A program made the position numbers and the translations under genes. This document shows, in pieces, positions 17,897 through 26,765 of a stretch of DNA of 64,000 nt (its first letter is position 1; the number at the start of each line of letters is the position of its first letter). Source of the DNA: an uncultured Pelagibacteraceae bacterium (GTDB taxonomy: Bacteria > Pseudomonadota > Alphaproteobacteria > Pelagibacterales > Pelagibacteraceae); the NCBI GenBank assembly GCA_902615975.1, contig CACMRC010000002.1:62001-126000 (forward strand), in the 5' to 3' direction. Under the pieces are notes generated by a model. That model was given only the letters and a program-made list of their open reading frames with translations, ran no database searches and had not been told where the DNA came from.

Positions 17897-18949
17897 ATGA
17901 GTAAAATAATAAAATCATTTTTTTCGTTATTATTCTTAATTAGTTTTACAGCATCTGTTTCAGCTGCAGATTATAACTTGAGAATGACAATGAACTCTAA
18001 TGATCAAGATGAAGATTATGATGGTGCTGTAGTATTTAAAAACTACGTAGAAGCAGCTTCAAATGGAAAAATAGCTGTAGAACTATTTGTAGGAACGCAG
18101 CTTTGTTCAAAAGGTGCTGAGTGTTTACAAGGTGTATCTGATGGAAGTATAGATATTTACATTTCTACTTCTGGAGGTGCAGCAGGTGTATTCCCATATG
18201 TTCAAGTTTTAGATTTACCTTATCTAATGGCTGATGACAGAATTGCTGAAGATGTAATGCAAGGTGATTTTGTAAGAACAATGAGAAAAATGGCTCTAAA
18301 AGATTCTAACGATTCAATCAGATTGATGACAATTGGAAATACTGGTGGATGGAGAAATTTTGCTAACACAAAAAGAAGAGTTGCAAACCCATCTGACATG
18401 AAAGGTTTAAAAATCAGAACAGTTGTAGCTGATTTACCTCAGGAACTTGTAAGAGCATTAGGTGCATCTCCAACTCCTATTCCATGGCCTGAATTATTTA
18501 CATCATTTCAAACTGGTGTAGTTGAAGGTTCTAAAAATGGAATTACTGACATTATGAACATGAAGTTTCCTGATGCAGGTCTAAAATATGTTACTTTAGA
18601 CGGTCATGCATACATGGGAGCATTATGGTGGATGAACAATGCAAAATATCAATCGATGTCAACAGACCTTAAAAAAGTAGTGACTGATGGTTTCTATGCT
18701 TTACAGCAAGCAACTTTTGCTTCTCCTAAAAGAAAATCAATCAAAGCTTACGAAGACTTTGTAGCAGGTGGTGGAGATTTATATGTTCCTACGCCTGATC
18801 AAAAAGCTAGTTTTAAGAAAGAAGCTAGCCCAGTGTATGATTGGTTTAAAGCTAATGTTAAAGGTGGAAAAGAGATTTTCAACGCTTTAACTAAAGCAGT
18901 AGCTAAAGCAGAGAAAAAAGCATCGAGCGCATACAAAAAAGATTTGTAA
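17897..18949 (+). CDS. TRAP transporter periplasmic substrate-binding protein (DctP type)
   Basis: A 350-residue exported protein with a clear signal peptide (cleavage after SFTASVSA). DctP-family features include VAAS-type lobe segments such as VQVLDLPYLMADDR, GWRNFANTKRRVANPSDMKGLKIR (with the conserved substrate-carboxylate Arg) and FQTGVVEGSKNGI. The Arg suggests a carboxylated ligand. It sits last in dctQ-dctM-dctP, behind its own GAGAGGG leader and probable promoter, fitting higher expression than the permeases. Confidence 0.94.
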   Translation: MSKIIKSFFSLLFLISFTASVSAADYNLRMTMNSNDQDEDYDGAVVFKNYVEAASNGKIAVELFVGTQLCSKGAECLQGVSDGSIDIYISTSGGAAGVFPYVQVLDLPYLMADDRIAEDVMQGDFVRTMRKMALKDSNDSIRLMTIGNTGGWRNFANTKRRVANPSDMKGLKIRTVVADLPQELVRALGASPTPIPWPELFTSFQTGVVEGSKNGITDIMNMKFPDAGLKYVTLDGHAYMGALWWMNNAKYQSMSTDLKKVVTDGFYALQQATFASPKRKSIKAYEDFVAGGGDLYVPTPDQKASFKKEASPVYDWFKANVKGGKEIFNALTKAVAKAEKKASSAYKKDL

Positions 18950-18961
18950 TTTCAAATTAAT

Positions 18962-18993
18962 ATAATGGGGCGGATTTTAGTTCGCCTCATTAT
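18962..18993. terminator. Shared hairpin between TRAP binding protein and Sel1 gene
   Basis: Arms ATAATGGGGCG (18962-18972) and CGCCTCATTAT (18983-18993) pair with one mismatch. The hairpin sits between convergent genes and covers the stop codon of the minus-strand Sel1 gene. It has no strong U-tract on either side. Likely a 3'-end structure for the plus-strand operon. Confidence 0.55.
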
Positions 18994-19460
18994 CTAAAAG
19001 GATATATCCAAGATTTATAATCTTTTATGAGAATATGAGCTTTTTCAATTTGTTCAGGAGTCATTTTTTTAATAACTTCTTCCTGAGAAATTGCAGCGTC
19101 AGGATCTCCACCAATAGCAGACAAACCGTACCACATATAAGCTCGAACAAGATCGGGAGCAGGAAGTCCTCTGCCAATTTCGTAATACCACCCAACACCA
19201 GATTGAGCACCAGGATGACCTTTCATAGAAGATCTAAGATACCATTCAAAAGCTCTAACATCATCTCTTTCAACACCAAGACCCATAGCGTACATAATAC
19301 CAATAAGTTCTTCAGCATCAGCATTACCAGATCTAGCTGCTGGCATAAGTTCTTCCATAGCTTCTTTAAATTTTCCTTCCTCCATCAAATCTCTAGCATT
19401 TTCTATTTCTGCAAAAACTATGGATGGAATAAACAAAAGTATAAAAAGATATTTAATCAT
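18990..19460 (-). CDS. Sel1-repeat protein, exported
   Basis: A 156-residue protein with a signal peptide (MIKYLFILLFIPSIVFA) followed by about three Sel1-like repeats: GNADAEELIGIMYAMGLGVERDDVRAFEW-type helices, then GHPGAQSGVGWYYEIGRG and ARAYMWYGLSA-like units. Such repeats are protein-interaction solenoids. It is divergent from the di-haem peroxidase gene with almost no spacer. The specific partner is unknown. Confidence 0.82.
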   Translation of the reverse strand: MIKYLFILLFIPSIVFAEIENARDLMEEGKFKEAMEELMPAARSGNADAEELIGIMYAMGLGVERDDVRAFEWYLRSSMKGHPGAQSGVGWYYEIGRGLPAPDLVRAYMWYGLSAIGGDPDAAISQEEVIKKMTPEQIEKAHILIKDYKSWIYPFR

Positions 19461-19466
19461 TTAAAA

Positions 19467-20798
19467 ATTATAATATTTATAATTCCATTTTTAATTTCAG
19501 TAAATAAAACTTACGCAACAGAATTACCGAAACCATTAAAGAGTGAAGATTTCCATGAGGTTGATATCGAAAAAGTTAAAATTGGAAGACTTTTATTTCA
19601 TGATAAAATTTTATCTGCAAATCGAAACATTGCTTGTGCAACCTGCCATAGTCATGATCAAGGAGGTTCAGATGGACTTTCATTAGGTATTGGTGAAGGA
19701 GGGCAAGGTATAGGATTAGAGAGAACTGCAGGTGAGGGTGATGATAAAATAAAAAAACGAATTCCAAGAAATGCTTTAGCTTTATGGAATTTAGGATTTA
19801 AAGACATTAATACTTTGTTACATGATGGAAGAGTAACTAAATCGAATATATTTGGTAACGGTTTTAATACACCTGCTCAAGAAGCTCTTCCTAAAGGGCT
19901 TGATAATATAGTTGCAGTTCAAGCTTTGTTTCCAATGACTAGACAGTTTGAGATGGCAGGAAATCCAGGTGAAAATGAAATTATAGGTTTGGTCTCAAAA
20001 GTTGGAAAAGATAGTATGAGAATCGATAGAGTTTGGCCTGTAATTACCCACAGGATCAGAGGAATTCCAGAATATGTTGAATTATTTAAAAATGCTTTTG
20101 ATGATGTAAACAGTCCTCTAGATATTAACATTACACATATTGTTAATTCGATTGCTGCATTTGAAATTCATGAATGGACATCTTTTGACTCTCCCTTTGA
20201 CGAATATTTAAATGGAGATAAACAAGCTTTAACTTTAAAGCAAATAAATGGGATGAATTTATTTTATGGAAAAGCAAACTGTAGTTCTTGTCATTCAGGA
20301 TCTTTGTTGTCAGATCAAAAATTTCATTCAATAGGAATTCCCCAATTTGGTCCTGGAAGGACACGACCCTTTGATCCTTATGCACGTGACGTTGGACGAA
20401 TGGTCGAAACGGATAATATAAATGATATGTATAAATTTAAAACGCCAGCATTAAGAAATGTTTCTTTAACAGCACCCTACGGTCATAATGGCGCTTATCC
20501 AACTTTAAAATCAATTATTAAGCATCATTTAAATCCAATAAAAATGAATAAGAATTGGAAACCTGAATATGCAAATTTACCTAAGGCACCTTGGTTAGAA
20601 GAAATTGATTTTGTAACTTTTTCAGACAAAAGGGAACAAGACAGAATTCTATCAAGCATTGACATACAGCATATAGAATTGAATGATAAAGAAATTGATC
20701 AACTTGTTTCTTTCCTCGAATCTTTAACTGGCAGAAGTGGAAATCAGAGACCGCTAGGTAAACCAGATAAAGTGCCAAGCGGGCTAAGTATTGATTAA
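19467..20798 (+). CDS. Di-haem cytochrome c peroxidase / MauG family protein
   Basis: About 440 residues. A hydrophobic export segment (IIIFIIPFLISVNKTYA) precedes the mature domain starting TELPKPLK. Two c-type haem sites are present, CATCHSH in the N-terminal domain and CSSCHSG in the C-terminal domain, as in bacterial di-haem peroxidases and MauG. Such proteins act in the periplasm, reducing peroxide or carrying out high-valent-haem oxidations. The start is unresolved: no ATG, GTG or TTG lies in frame near the signal segment, and 19467 (ATT) is only a placeholder. The frame is open far upstream through antisense of the Sel1 gene, which is unlikely to be coding. Confidence 0.82.
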   Translation: MIIFIIPFLISVNKTYATELPKPLKSEDFHEVDIEKVKIGRLLFHDKILSANRNIACATCHSHDQGGSDGLSLGIGEGGQGIGLERTAGEGDDKIKKRIPRNALALWNLGFKDINTLLHDGRVTKSNIFGNGFNTPAQEALPKGLDNIVAVQALFPMTRQFEMAGNPGENEIIGLVSKVGKDSMRIDRVWPVITHRIRGIPEYVELFKNAFDDVNSPLDINITHIVNSIAAFEIHEWTSFDSPFDEYLNGDKQALTLKQINGMNLFYGKANCSSCHSGSLLSDQKFHSIGIPQFGPGRTRPFDPYARDVGRMVETDNINDMYKFKTPALRNVSLTAPYGHNGAYPTLKSIIKHHLNPIKMNKNWKPEYANLPKAPWLEEIDFVTFSDKREQDRILSSIDIQHIELNDKEIDQLVSFLESLTGRSGNQRPLGKPDKVPSGLSID

Positions 20799-20828
20799 GT
20801 TTTTAAATTAAACTGATACAAACAGAAT

Positions 20829-21911
20829 ATGAAAAAAATAAAATATGGAATTATTGGAGCAGGGACAATGGCTCGAGAACATATTTTAAATATATCATTA
20901 ATTGATAATGCTGAAGTAGTTGCTCTTGCTGATCCTCATGAAGATTCATTAAATCAGTGTAAAGAAATTCTAAAAACAAAAATTTTTTGTTTTAAAAATC
21001 ATTTAGAAATGATTGAAAAAAATATTGTTGATGTATACTTAATTTCATCTCCTAACTTTACTCATATAGAAATCTTGAAAGATGTAATCAAAACTAAAAA
21101 ACACATATTAGTAGAAAAACCATTATGTACTAATACAAAAGATTGTTTAGAAATAAAAAAACTTACAAAAGGTTATCCTTCAGTATTTTGGACTGCGATG
21201 GAGTATAGATATATGCCGCCAGTTTCAAAGTTTATTAATGAAATTCATAATAACAAAATTGGCGATTTAAAAACTTTAACCATAAGGGAACATAGATTTC
21301 CTTTTTTAAAAAAAGTAAATGACTGGAATCGTTTTGAAGAAAATACTGGTGGTACACTTGTTGAAAAATGCTGTCATTTCTTTGATTTAATGAGATTGAT
21401 TATACAAAGTAAGCCACTCAGTGTTTATGCAAGTGGTGGTCAAGACGTTAACCATTTAGATGAAGTGTATAATGGAAAAAAGCCAGACATCATTGATAAT
21501 GCCTATGTAATAGTAAATTTTGAAAATGGAGTAAGAAGTTTGCTTGAGCTTTGTATGTTTGCAGAAAATTCTGACATGCAAGAAGAGCTTGTAGCCACAG
21601 GAAATAAAGGAAAAATTGAAACTTCAGTACCCTCCGATGACTCAGGTAAAACCTCATCAAATATAAGAATTGGAATGAGAGATGGTAAAACACATATCGA
21701 AAATATTGAAGTAGATAAAAAAATTCTTGAGGCCGGCCACCATCATGGATCTACTTACTACGAACACTTAGCTTTTTTGAAAGCTATTAAAAATAATTCA
21801 GATCCAGAGGTTTCATTAGAAGATGGTTTAATTGCTGTTGCTGTGGGAGAGGCTGCAGAACAATCAATAAAACAAGGTCGATTAATAAATCTAGAAGAAA
21901 TAATTAGTTAA
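20829..21911 (+). CDS. Gfo/Idh/MocA family oxidoreductase
   Basis: A 360-residue NAD(P)-dependent sugar-type dehydrogenase. The cofactor motif is GAGTMAREH, the catalytic lysine lies in VEKPL, and the C-terminal domain contains GGTLVEKCCHFFDLMRL, the region that usually carries the active-site Asp and His. It follows the peroxidase gene by 30 bases and overlaps the tail of the convergent hydroxyacid dehydrogenase gene by 8 bases. Substrate unknown. Confidence 0.87.
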   Translation: MKKIKYGIIGAGTMAREHILNISLIDNAEVVALADPHEDSLNQCKEILKTKIFCFKNHLEMIEKNIVDVYLISSPNFTHIEILKDVIKTKKHILVEKPLCTNTKDCLEIKKLTKGYPSVFWTAMEYRYMPPVSKFINEIHNNKIGDLKTLTIREHRFPFLKKVNDWNRFEENTGGTLVEKCCHFFDLMRLIIQSKPLSVYASGGQDVNHLDEVYNGKKPDIIDNAYVIVNFENGVRSLLELCMFAENSDMQEELVATGNKGKIETSVPSDDSGKTSSNIRIGMRDGKTHIENIEVDKKILEAGHHHGSTYYEHLAFLKAIKNNSDPEVSLEDGLIAVAVGEAAEQSIKQGRLINLEEIIS

Positions 21912-22827
21912 AAAAATCTGTAATTTTTTTAACTATAAAGTCACTTACTCTGATGTTTGACTCTGTTGTTACACCAGAAATATGAGGTGTTAATATACAA
22001 TTCATACCTGGTTTTATTTTGTTATAAAATTCACTCTCTATAGGTTCTTTTTCAAACACGTCTAGAGCAAAGCCAGAAATAATATTTTTATGGTAAGCTT
22101 CAATTAAATCACTTTCATTTATGATGCTTCCTCTAGAAGTATTTATTATAATAGGTTTATTTTTCATTTGAGAAAATGATGATTTATTTATCATATTTTT
22201 GGTTTCATCTGTTAAAGGTAGGTGTATGGAAATGATATCTGATTTTTCATATATTTCATTTAAATTTGATAATTTAGCATCAATTTCTTTATCATTTAAT
22301 TCCTTAATATAAGGATCGTAGGCGAAAATTTTTAAACCGTTTTTTAAAGAATACTCAGCAACTTTTTTTCCAATTGTACCAAATCCAATTATTCCTAAAT
22401 TCTTTTGTTTTATTTCTGTCGACTTAATTGTTGTTCTTGGCCATTCACCTTTAATAGTTCCATTGTGAAACATCGGGATTTTTTTTATAAGAAACATTGA
22501 TGAGGAAACAACATATTCAGCAACAGAGTCTGCATTCATTCCTGTAGCTGGCTGAACATGAATGTTTTTATTTTTACAATATTCTGTATCAATATTGTCC
22601 AAACCAACACCCAACCTTCCAATAAATTTTAATTTAAATGCATTTTTTAAAATATCTGAATTTACTTGAGTTTTATTTCTTACAATTAGACCATCATAGT
22701 CTCTAATTATTTTTATTATTTCATTTTCATCTTCACATAATTTTTCATCGTAGTTAACATCAAATTTTTTATTTAAATTTTCTAAACTATTTTGGTTGAT
22801 AAATTCAGTAATTAAAATTTTAGTCAT
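21904..22827 (-). CDS. D-2-hydroxyacid dehydrogenase
   Basis: A 307-residue enzyme of the phosphoglycerate dehydrogenase-like family. Seen are GRLGVGLDNIDT, Rossmann GFGTIGKKV, catalytic Arg in NTSRGSIINESDL, Glu in FEKEPIE and His in LTPHISGVT. It has no regulatory C-terminal domain. It is the last gene of a minus-strand group with a PanE-like reductase and two Fe(II)/2-oxoglutarate oxygenases, so it probably reduces or oxidises a product of those steps. Confidence 0.88.
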   Translation of the reverse strand: MTKILITEFINQNSLENLNKKFDVNYDEKLCEDENEIIKIIRDYDGLIVRNKTQVNSDILKNAFKLKFIGRLGVGLDNIDTEYCKNKNIHVQPATGMNADSVAEYVVSSSMFLIKKIPMFHNGTIKGEWPRTTIKSTEIKQKNLGIIGFGTIGKKVAEYSLKNGLKIFAYDPYIKELNDKEIDAKLSNLNEIYEKSDIISIHLPLTDETKNMINKSSFSQMKNKPIIINTSRGSIINESDLIEAYHKNIISGFALDVFEKEPIESEFYNKIKPGMNCILTPHISGVTTESNIRVSDFIVKKITDFFN

Positions 22828-22843
22828 TAATTATTTATAAATA

Positions 22844-23827
22844 TTAAACTAAATTAGATAAGTCTCTTTTATTATTTTTATACGTTGGAAGTGGATATTT
22901 AAAGGCATATTTTCTTGGAATACATTTTTCTTTTGCCTTTTCCCATAAAGATAACCATTGTTTAAAGTTTTGAACTTTGAGATTTTTTTTATTTTTACTT
23001 CTTACATAAAAATTTGGAAGTGGTTCTCTACCTGATGGTTGTCCAGCAACATTATATCTAAGATCAGCACTTATCCTAAAATCATTTGATCTGTTTGGTA
23101 AAGAGCAATGTATAGAATGTTTATGCAATAATATTACATCTCCAACATTTGCTTCTAAATAAATGTGCTCCATGTCATCAAGTAATTTACTATTTTTTAA
23201 TTCTACTTGCCCCCTGTATCCTGATACATGATTTAATAATCCCATTTTATTTATTTTTTTTACTGTAATCATGCATCCATTTTTCTTAGTTGTTTTAGTA
23301 AAAGGGATCCATACAGTAACCATGTCAGTTAATTTTTGTCCTCTTGAATTTAAAACAGCAGCATCTTGATGCCATGGTGTTCTGCCGCTTAAACCATCAT
23401 GAATTGAACCTTCTGGTAATTTTTTTTCAGGTTGTTTAATTCTAGTATTTTGAACAGGGTTAGACATTATTTCTTTACCTAAAATTTTTTCTACAACATC
23501 CAAAATTTTTTTATTATTAATTAAATTCCATAATGATTGAGTAGCAAAATAATCACTATCTTTTTTTACGTGGTCTCTTGGTAATCGAGTATTAAAATAC
23601 TGATCCAAATCATGAATATTAAGCTTTGAGATATAAGAATATTTTTTTTTAAAATCGAAATTAAGAACTTTCTTTACATCTTTTTTTTTTGCATACTTTT
23701 GGATGAGACAATCCATAACAAATTCCATATCATTTAGAATTGGTTTTAAGTCTCTTCTAAAGTTAAGTACATTTTTAACAATCAAGTACCCATTCTCATA
23801 TAATTTTTTTTGAAGACTATTTGTCAT
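22844..23827 (-). CDS. Phytanoyl-CoA dioxygenase (PhyH) family protein
   Basis: A 327-residue non-haem Fe(II)/2-oxoglutarate oxygenase. The first two iron ligands are in TPWHQDAAV (His-x-Asp) and the distal His is in LHKHSIHCSLPNRS, followed by Arg in NDFRISADLRY that would bind 2-oxoglutarate. The N-terminus (YENGYLIVKNVL) is the standard PhyH opening. It sits between the hydroxyacid dehydrogenase and a second, unrelated 2OG oxygenase. In marine bacteria PhyH proteins hydroxylate small metabolites, but the substrate here is not known. Confidence 0.86.
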   Translation of the reverse strand: MTNSLQKKLYENGYLIVKNVLNFRRDLKPILNDMEFVMDCLIQKYAKKKDVKKVLNFDFKKKYSYISKLNIHDLDQYFNTRLPRDHVKKDSDYFATQSLWNLINNKKILDVVEKILGKEIMSNPVQNTRIKQPEKKLPEGSIHDGLSGRTPWHQDAAVLNSRGQKLTDMVTVWIPFTKTTKKNGCMITVKKINKMGLLNHVSGYRGQVELKNSKLLDDMEHIYLEANVGDVILLHKHSIHCSLPNRSNDFRISADLRYNVAGQPSGREPLPNFYVRSKNKKNLKVQNFKQWLSLWEKAKEKCIPRKYAFKYPLPTYKNNKRDLSNLV

Positions 23828-23858
23828 CAGTAAAATTTATTTTATCATTAACAATATT

Positions 23859-24728
23859 TCAATGTTTTGGTGCTGTGGTTAAATAGTTCGCATCATGAAA
23901 AGAGGTTAACATTCTTTTTTTGGTGCTAATTATGTGCGGATAATATGAAATCGCTTTGTAATTCCATATAACCGGTTTATTTAAGGCATAACTTCCATAA
24001 ATAAAAAAACGCCTTGGACAATTTTTTTCTACAAACCGCTTCACTCCATGATAGGAATTTGGAGTAGATTGGAAAAAAACAACTGTTCCCTTTTTGGGTG
24101 TAAATGATTTGACTATTTCAAGTTCACTCATTTTTGGAAATCTTCTGAAACTTTTCCTTAAATTTTTTTTAGATTTTTTTCTATAAATTGTAAGTGAGCC
24201 TCCATTTTTTTTTGGAATATCTGTTAAATAAATTAAGAAATTGTATAATCTAGTTATATCGTCTCGATGAGGTCTTAATCTATACCCTCCCTTTGATACC
24301 GAAAAGTCTATATCTAAATTTACTTTAGGACTAGTATAATTGTTACCCAACATTTTTTTTAATTCACTAGAATTTAATTTTTTTTTAATAGTGAACTTTT
24401 TAGGATTAAATGATTTTGGTTTGTGTAAATTTACCCATGATCCATCCTTAAAATTTTTTGTGAAAAGATTTTCAATTTTTTTATAAAAAGATTTACTATT
24501 AAAAAGCTTAAAAAGTTTTGCAGAGTTAACTGAATTTTTAATATATAAATTAAAATTTTTAGAACCTTTGTTAATCCTGCTTCTACCCCCCATAATCATA
24601 TCATCAAATGATTTTGAGTTGCTTATTTCTTTAATTAATAAATTACAGATTTTTTTCGAAACAACGTTGTCTCCAACTAAAACAGGAAAGTTACTTTTGA
24701 TTTTTTTTAATTTATTTGTACTGAGCAT
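23859..24728 (-). CDS. 2OG-Fe(II) oxygenase family protein
   Basis: A 289-residue, lysine-rich protein. The double-stranded beta-helix core shows LRPHRDDITRLYNFLIYL (iron-binding His and Asp), GGSLTIYR, and a distal NSYHGVKRF with a later RRFFIYGS basic residue for 2-oxoglutarate. The N-terminal third is not obviously related to known domains. It abuts the PanE-like gene (24728/24729) and precedes the PhyH gene by 31 bases. Likely a hydroxylase of the same pathway; substrate unknown. Confidence 0.78.
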   Translation of the reverse strand: MLSTNKLKKIKSNFPVLVGDNVVSKKICNLLIKEISNSKSFDDMIMGGRSRINKGSKNFNLYIKNSVNSAKLFKLFNSKSFYKKIENLFTKNFKDGSWVNLHKPKSFNPKKFTIKKKLNSSELKKMLGNNYTSPKVNLDIDFSVSKGGYRLRPHRDDITRLYNFLIYLTDIPKKNGGSLTIYRKKSKKNLRKSFRRFPKMSELEIVKSFTPKKGTVVFFQSTPNSYHGVKRFVEKNCPRRFFIYGSYALNKPVIWNYKAISYYPHIISTKKRMLTSFHDANYLTTAPKH

Positions 24729-25673
24729 TTAGCTGTACATACCTTCTTTCACTTTAATCATTTTATACATAAGATCGTTTAAAGGTGTTTTTACACCATG
24801 TTTTTTACCTATTTTTGAAACTGCACCACTAATAAAATCTATTTCGGTTTTTCTCTTGTATTGAACGTCAAAAGCCATAGATGACTTGTTAGTTTGCATT
24901 GAATCTACAATTTTATTGAACATAAATAAGCATTCATCTTCAGACACATTTACACCATCAGCTAGTGCCACTTCTCTTGTCTCTAAAATGATTTCTTTAC
25001 CAAGTCCTCTTGAGACATCATTAGCCTTATTGTTTACGTAAAGATCGGTGTGATGTAGATCAAATATAGCTGAAAGAGGACCAATTGCCGTTAGAGCAAA
25101 AAGCTTCATCCATTTTCTTTTTTTTACATCTTCAGCTGCAATCATTTCTAAATTGTGTGCAGTAAAAGTGTCAGCTATTTCTGTAATTCTCTCTGTTATT
25201 CCTCCTTCATATTCACCAATCCATGAAGGCAATGCGCCGTGGTTCATTATATGACCTGGTCCTAAAATATTTGAAGCTTGCGTTGTTGTTCCGCCGATTA
25301 CCTTTTCATTTCCAACAATACTTTGAATTATTGCTTCATGACCAATTCCATTTTGAAATGACATGAAGACTGTTTTTTTACCAATAATATTTTTAATACT
25401 GTTTAATGCTGGTTCTAATGCAGTTGCTTTACACATAACAATCACTGCATCCATTTTATCTAACGATGATGGATCTGAAGTAGCTTTTACTTTAATTATA
25501 CGATCTCCTCCATAACCATCCATTTTCAAACCAACTTTGTTAATTGCATCTACATGTTCTTTCCAAACGTCAATTAAAGTTACATTCAAACCTTTTTCAG
25601 CTAGCAATCCTCCAAATAGACATCCCATAGCACCTGCACCTAATACAGCTACTTTTAAATCTTTATTTATCAT
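24729..25673 (-). CDS. Ketopantoate reductase-like protein (ApbA/PanE family), altered active site
   Basis: A 314-residue two-domain NADPH dehydrogenase. The cofactor motif GAGAMGCLFG, QNGIG, the catalytic Lys in KRKWMKLF and the Glu in KTEIDFI are all retained. However, the two Asn residues that follow the Lys in true ketopantoate reductases (KLxxNxxxNPL) are replaced (KLFALTAIGPL), which argues for another 2-ketoacid substrate. It heads the minus-strand group with two 2OG oxygenases and a hydroxyacid dehydrogenase, and is divergent from the DUF1907/MarR-like/PanB-like genes. A catabolic rather than vitamin B5 role is inferred. Confidence 0.83.
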   Translation of the reverse strand: MINKDLKVAVLGAGAMGCLFGGLLAEKGLNVTLIDVWKEHVDAINKVGLKMDGYGGDRIIKVKATSDPSSLDKMDAVIVMCKATALEPALNSIKNIIGKKTVFMSFQNGIGHEAIIQSIVGNEKVIGGTTTQASNILGPGHIMNHGALPSWIGEYEGGITERITEIADTFTAHNLEMIAAEDVKKRKWMKLFALTAIGPLSAIFDLHHTDLYVNNKANDVSRGLGKEIILETREVALADGVNVSEDECLFMFNKIVDSMQTNKSSMAFDVQYKRKTEIDFISGAVSKIGKKHGVKTPLNDLMYKMIKVKEGMYS

Positions 25674-25694
25674 CGTTACCTTTTAAAATTATTT

Positions 25695-25728
25695 ATGTAT
25701 AGAAATTATATATATTATCTATAGACAA
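25695..25728. promoter_or_regulatory. Candidate operator between PanE-like and DUF1907 genes
   Basis: An imperfect 26-base palindrome (25698-25723) has arms TATAGAAATTATA and TATATTATCTATA. Its left half, GTATAGAAATTATATATA, is nearly identical (17 of 18) to 39959-39976 and resembles the inverted site at 30279-30306. It lies about 22 bases from the start of one divergent gene and 32 from the other. A MarR-like gene is two genes downstream on the plus strand and could encode the binding protein. Confidence 0.45.
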
Positions 25729-25759
25729 TATGCAAAATAAATTATAGCTTATTATCACC

Positions 25760-26737
25760 ATGCAATTAAAAATAGAAAAAGGAACTTTCACAAATCATTC
25801 GCTTGAAGATATAGCGATTGCATTAAAAAAAGGACTTTCAGAAAATTTTAAAAATGTTGAAGTAGAAGTTGTAGATTGTCCTAATCTTCGTGAATGGAAT
25901 TGTCCATCTGAAGGAATAAGCGGCAACCAAAAAATCATAGATGTTGGTGGAGAGCCATACATGCATGATCCAAATTTTATTGGTGCAGAATTTGATTACG
26001 AAGAAATTTCAAAAATGATCGGATCAGAAAAATCTTATGCTTTAGGTGCAGGATCTGGTGCAATGTCGTGTTTGGATGGTCACTGTGGTGAATTAGTAAT
26101 TAATGAAAATTTAGTTACTGATGAGTCTAGATCTATAATTGCAAGAGTAAGTCCTGATAAAAAATGTATTGTTGAAAAATATAGCGCAAGAAAACATGGT
26201 GGACTTGGAAACATTTATTATACTGATGGCAAACAAGGAAAAGTAATTAAAATAAAAATCAAAGGAAGATCAGGAGATGAAGCTTCATTACCACAAGCAA
26301 TGAGGTTTTCATTGTCAAATAATTTAAATCTTAAACCAAATGAACAGATTGCTCTTGCTGGTGTATTTAGAATTCTAGAGGGAAAAGTAAGATCTCATGT
26401 TCAACCAGATTATAAAGATATCAAACATGAATACTATGATCCAAAACAAATGAAGTGTGTAAAAGATTTTCTTCAATTTTATGAACCTGTTGGTCCAAAG
26501 TTACAGTGTTATACAGTTCTTTGGACTGGAGATCCTACTGGAGGGGAATTAAATTTAAGAGAGTCTGGTGAACATACTCACTTTCATTCTTATGAACATG
26601 ATAAAGACGCTGGACACTATCATTTTGATGTCACGCCTGAAGAAATAGAATATGAAGGTTATTTTAATACTGCTACTGAGGTTCATAGAGTAAATAACAT
26701 TTATAAAGAACTATTAAGTAAAAATAGTATTGAATAG
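25760..26737 (+). CDS. DUF1907 protein (C11orf54/PTD012-like ester hydrolase)
   Basis: A 325-residue protein resembling the animal C11orf54/PTD012 family, a zinc-containing fold reported to have ester hydrolase activity. Family-like segments are CPNLREWNCPSEGISG near the N-terminus, GAGSGAMSCLDGHCGE, and the His-rich metal site GEHTHFHSYEHDKDAGHYHFD near residue 275-295. It is a rarely described family in bacteria. It is followed by the MarR-like and PanB-like genes, 28 bases and one overlapping base apart, forming an operon. The physiological substrate is unknown. Confidence 0.8.
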   Translation: MQLKIEKGTFTNHSLEDIAIALKKGLSENFKNVEVEVVDCPNLREWNCPSEGISGNQKIIDVGGEPYMHDPNFIGAEFDYEEISKMIGSEKSYALGAGSGAMSCLDGHCGELVINENLVTDESRSIIARVSPDKKCIVEKYSARKHGGLGNIYYTDGKQGKVIKIKIKGRSGDEASLPQAMRFSLSNNLNLKPNEQIALAGVFRILEGKVRSHVQPDYKDIKHEYYDPKQMKCVKDFLQFYEPVGPKLQCYTVLWTGDPTGGELNLRESGEHTHFHSYEHDKDAGHYHFDVTPEEIEYEGYFNTATEVHRVNNIYKELLSKNSIE

Positions 26738-26765
26738 AAAACTCAATGAGTTTAAATTTATTTAA

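Noticed and set aside
19035-19460. Long plus-strand extension of the di-haem peroxidase frame
   Set aside because: It is antisense to the Sel1 gene, which has a good signal peptide and repeats; the extension has a Ser/Phe/Asn-rich composition with no domain.
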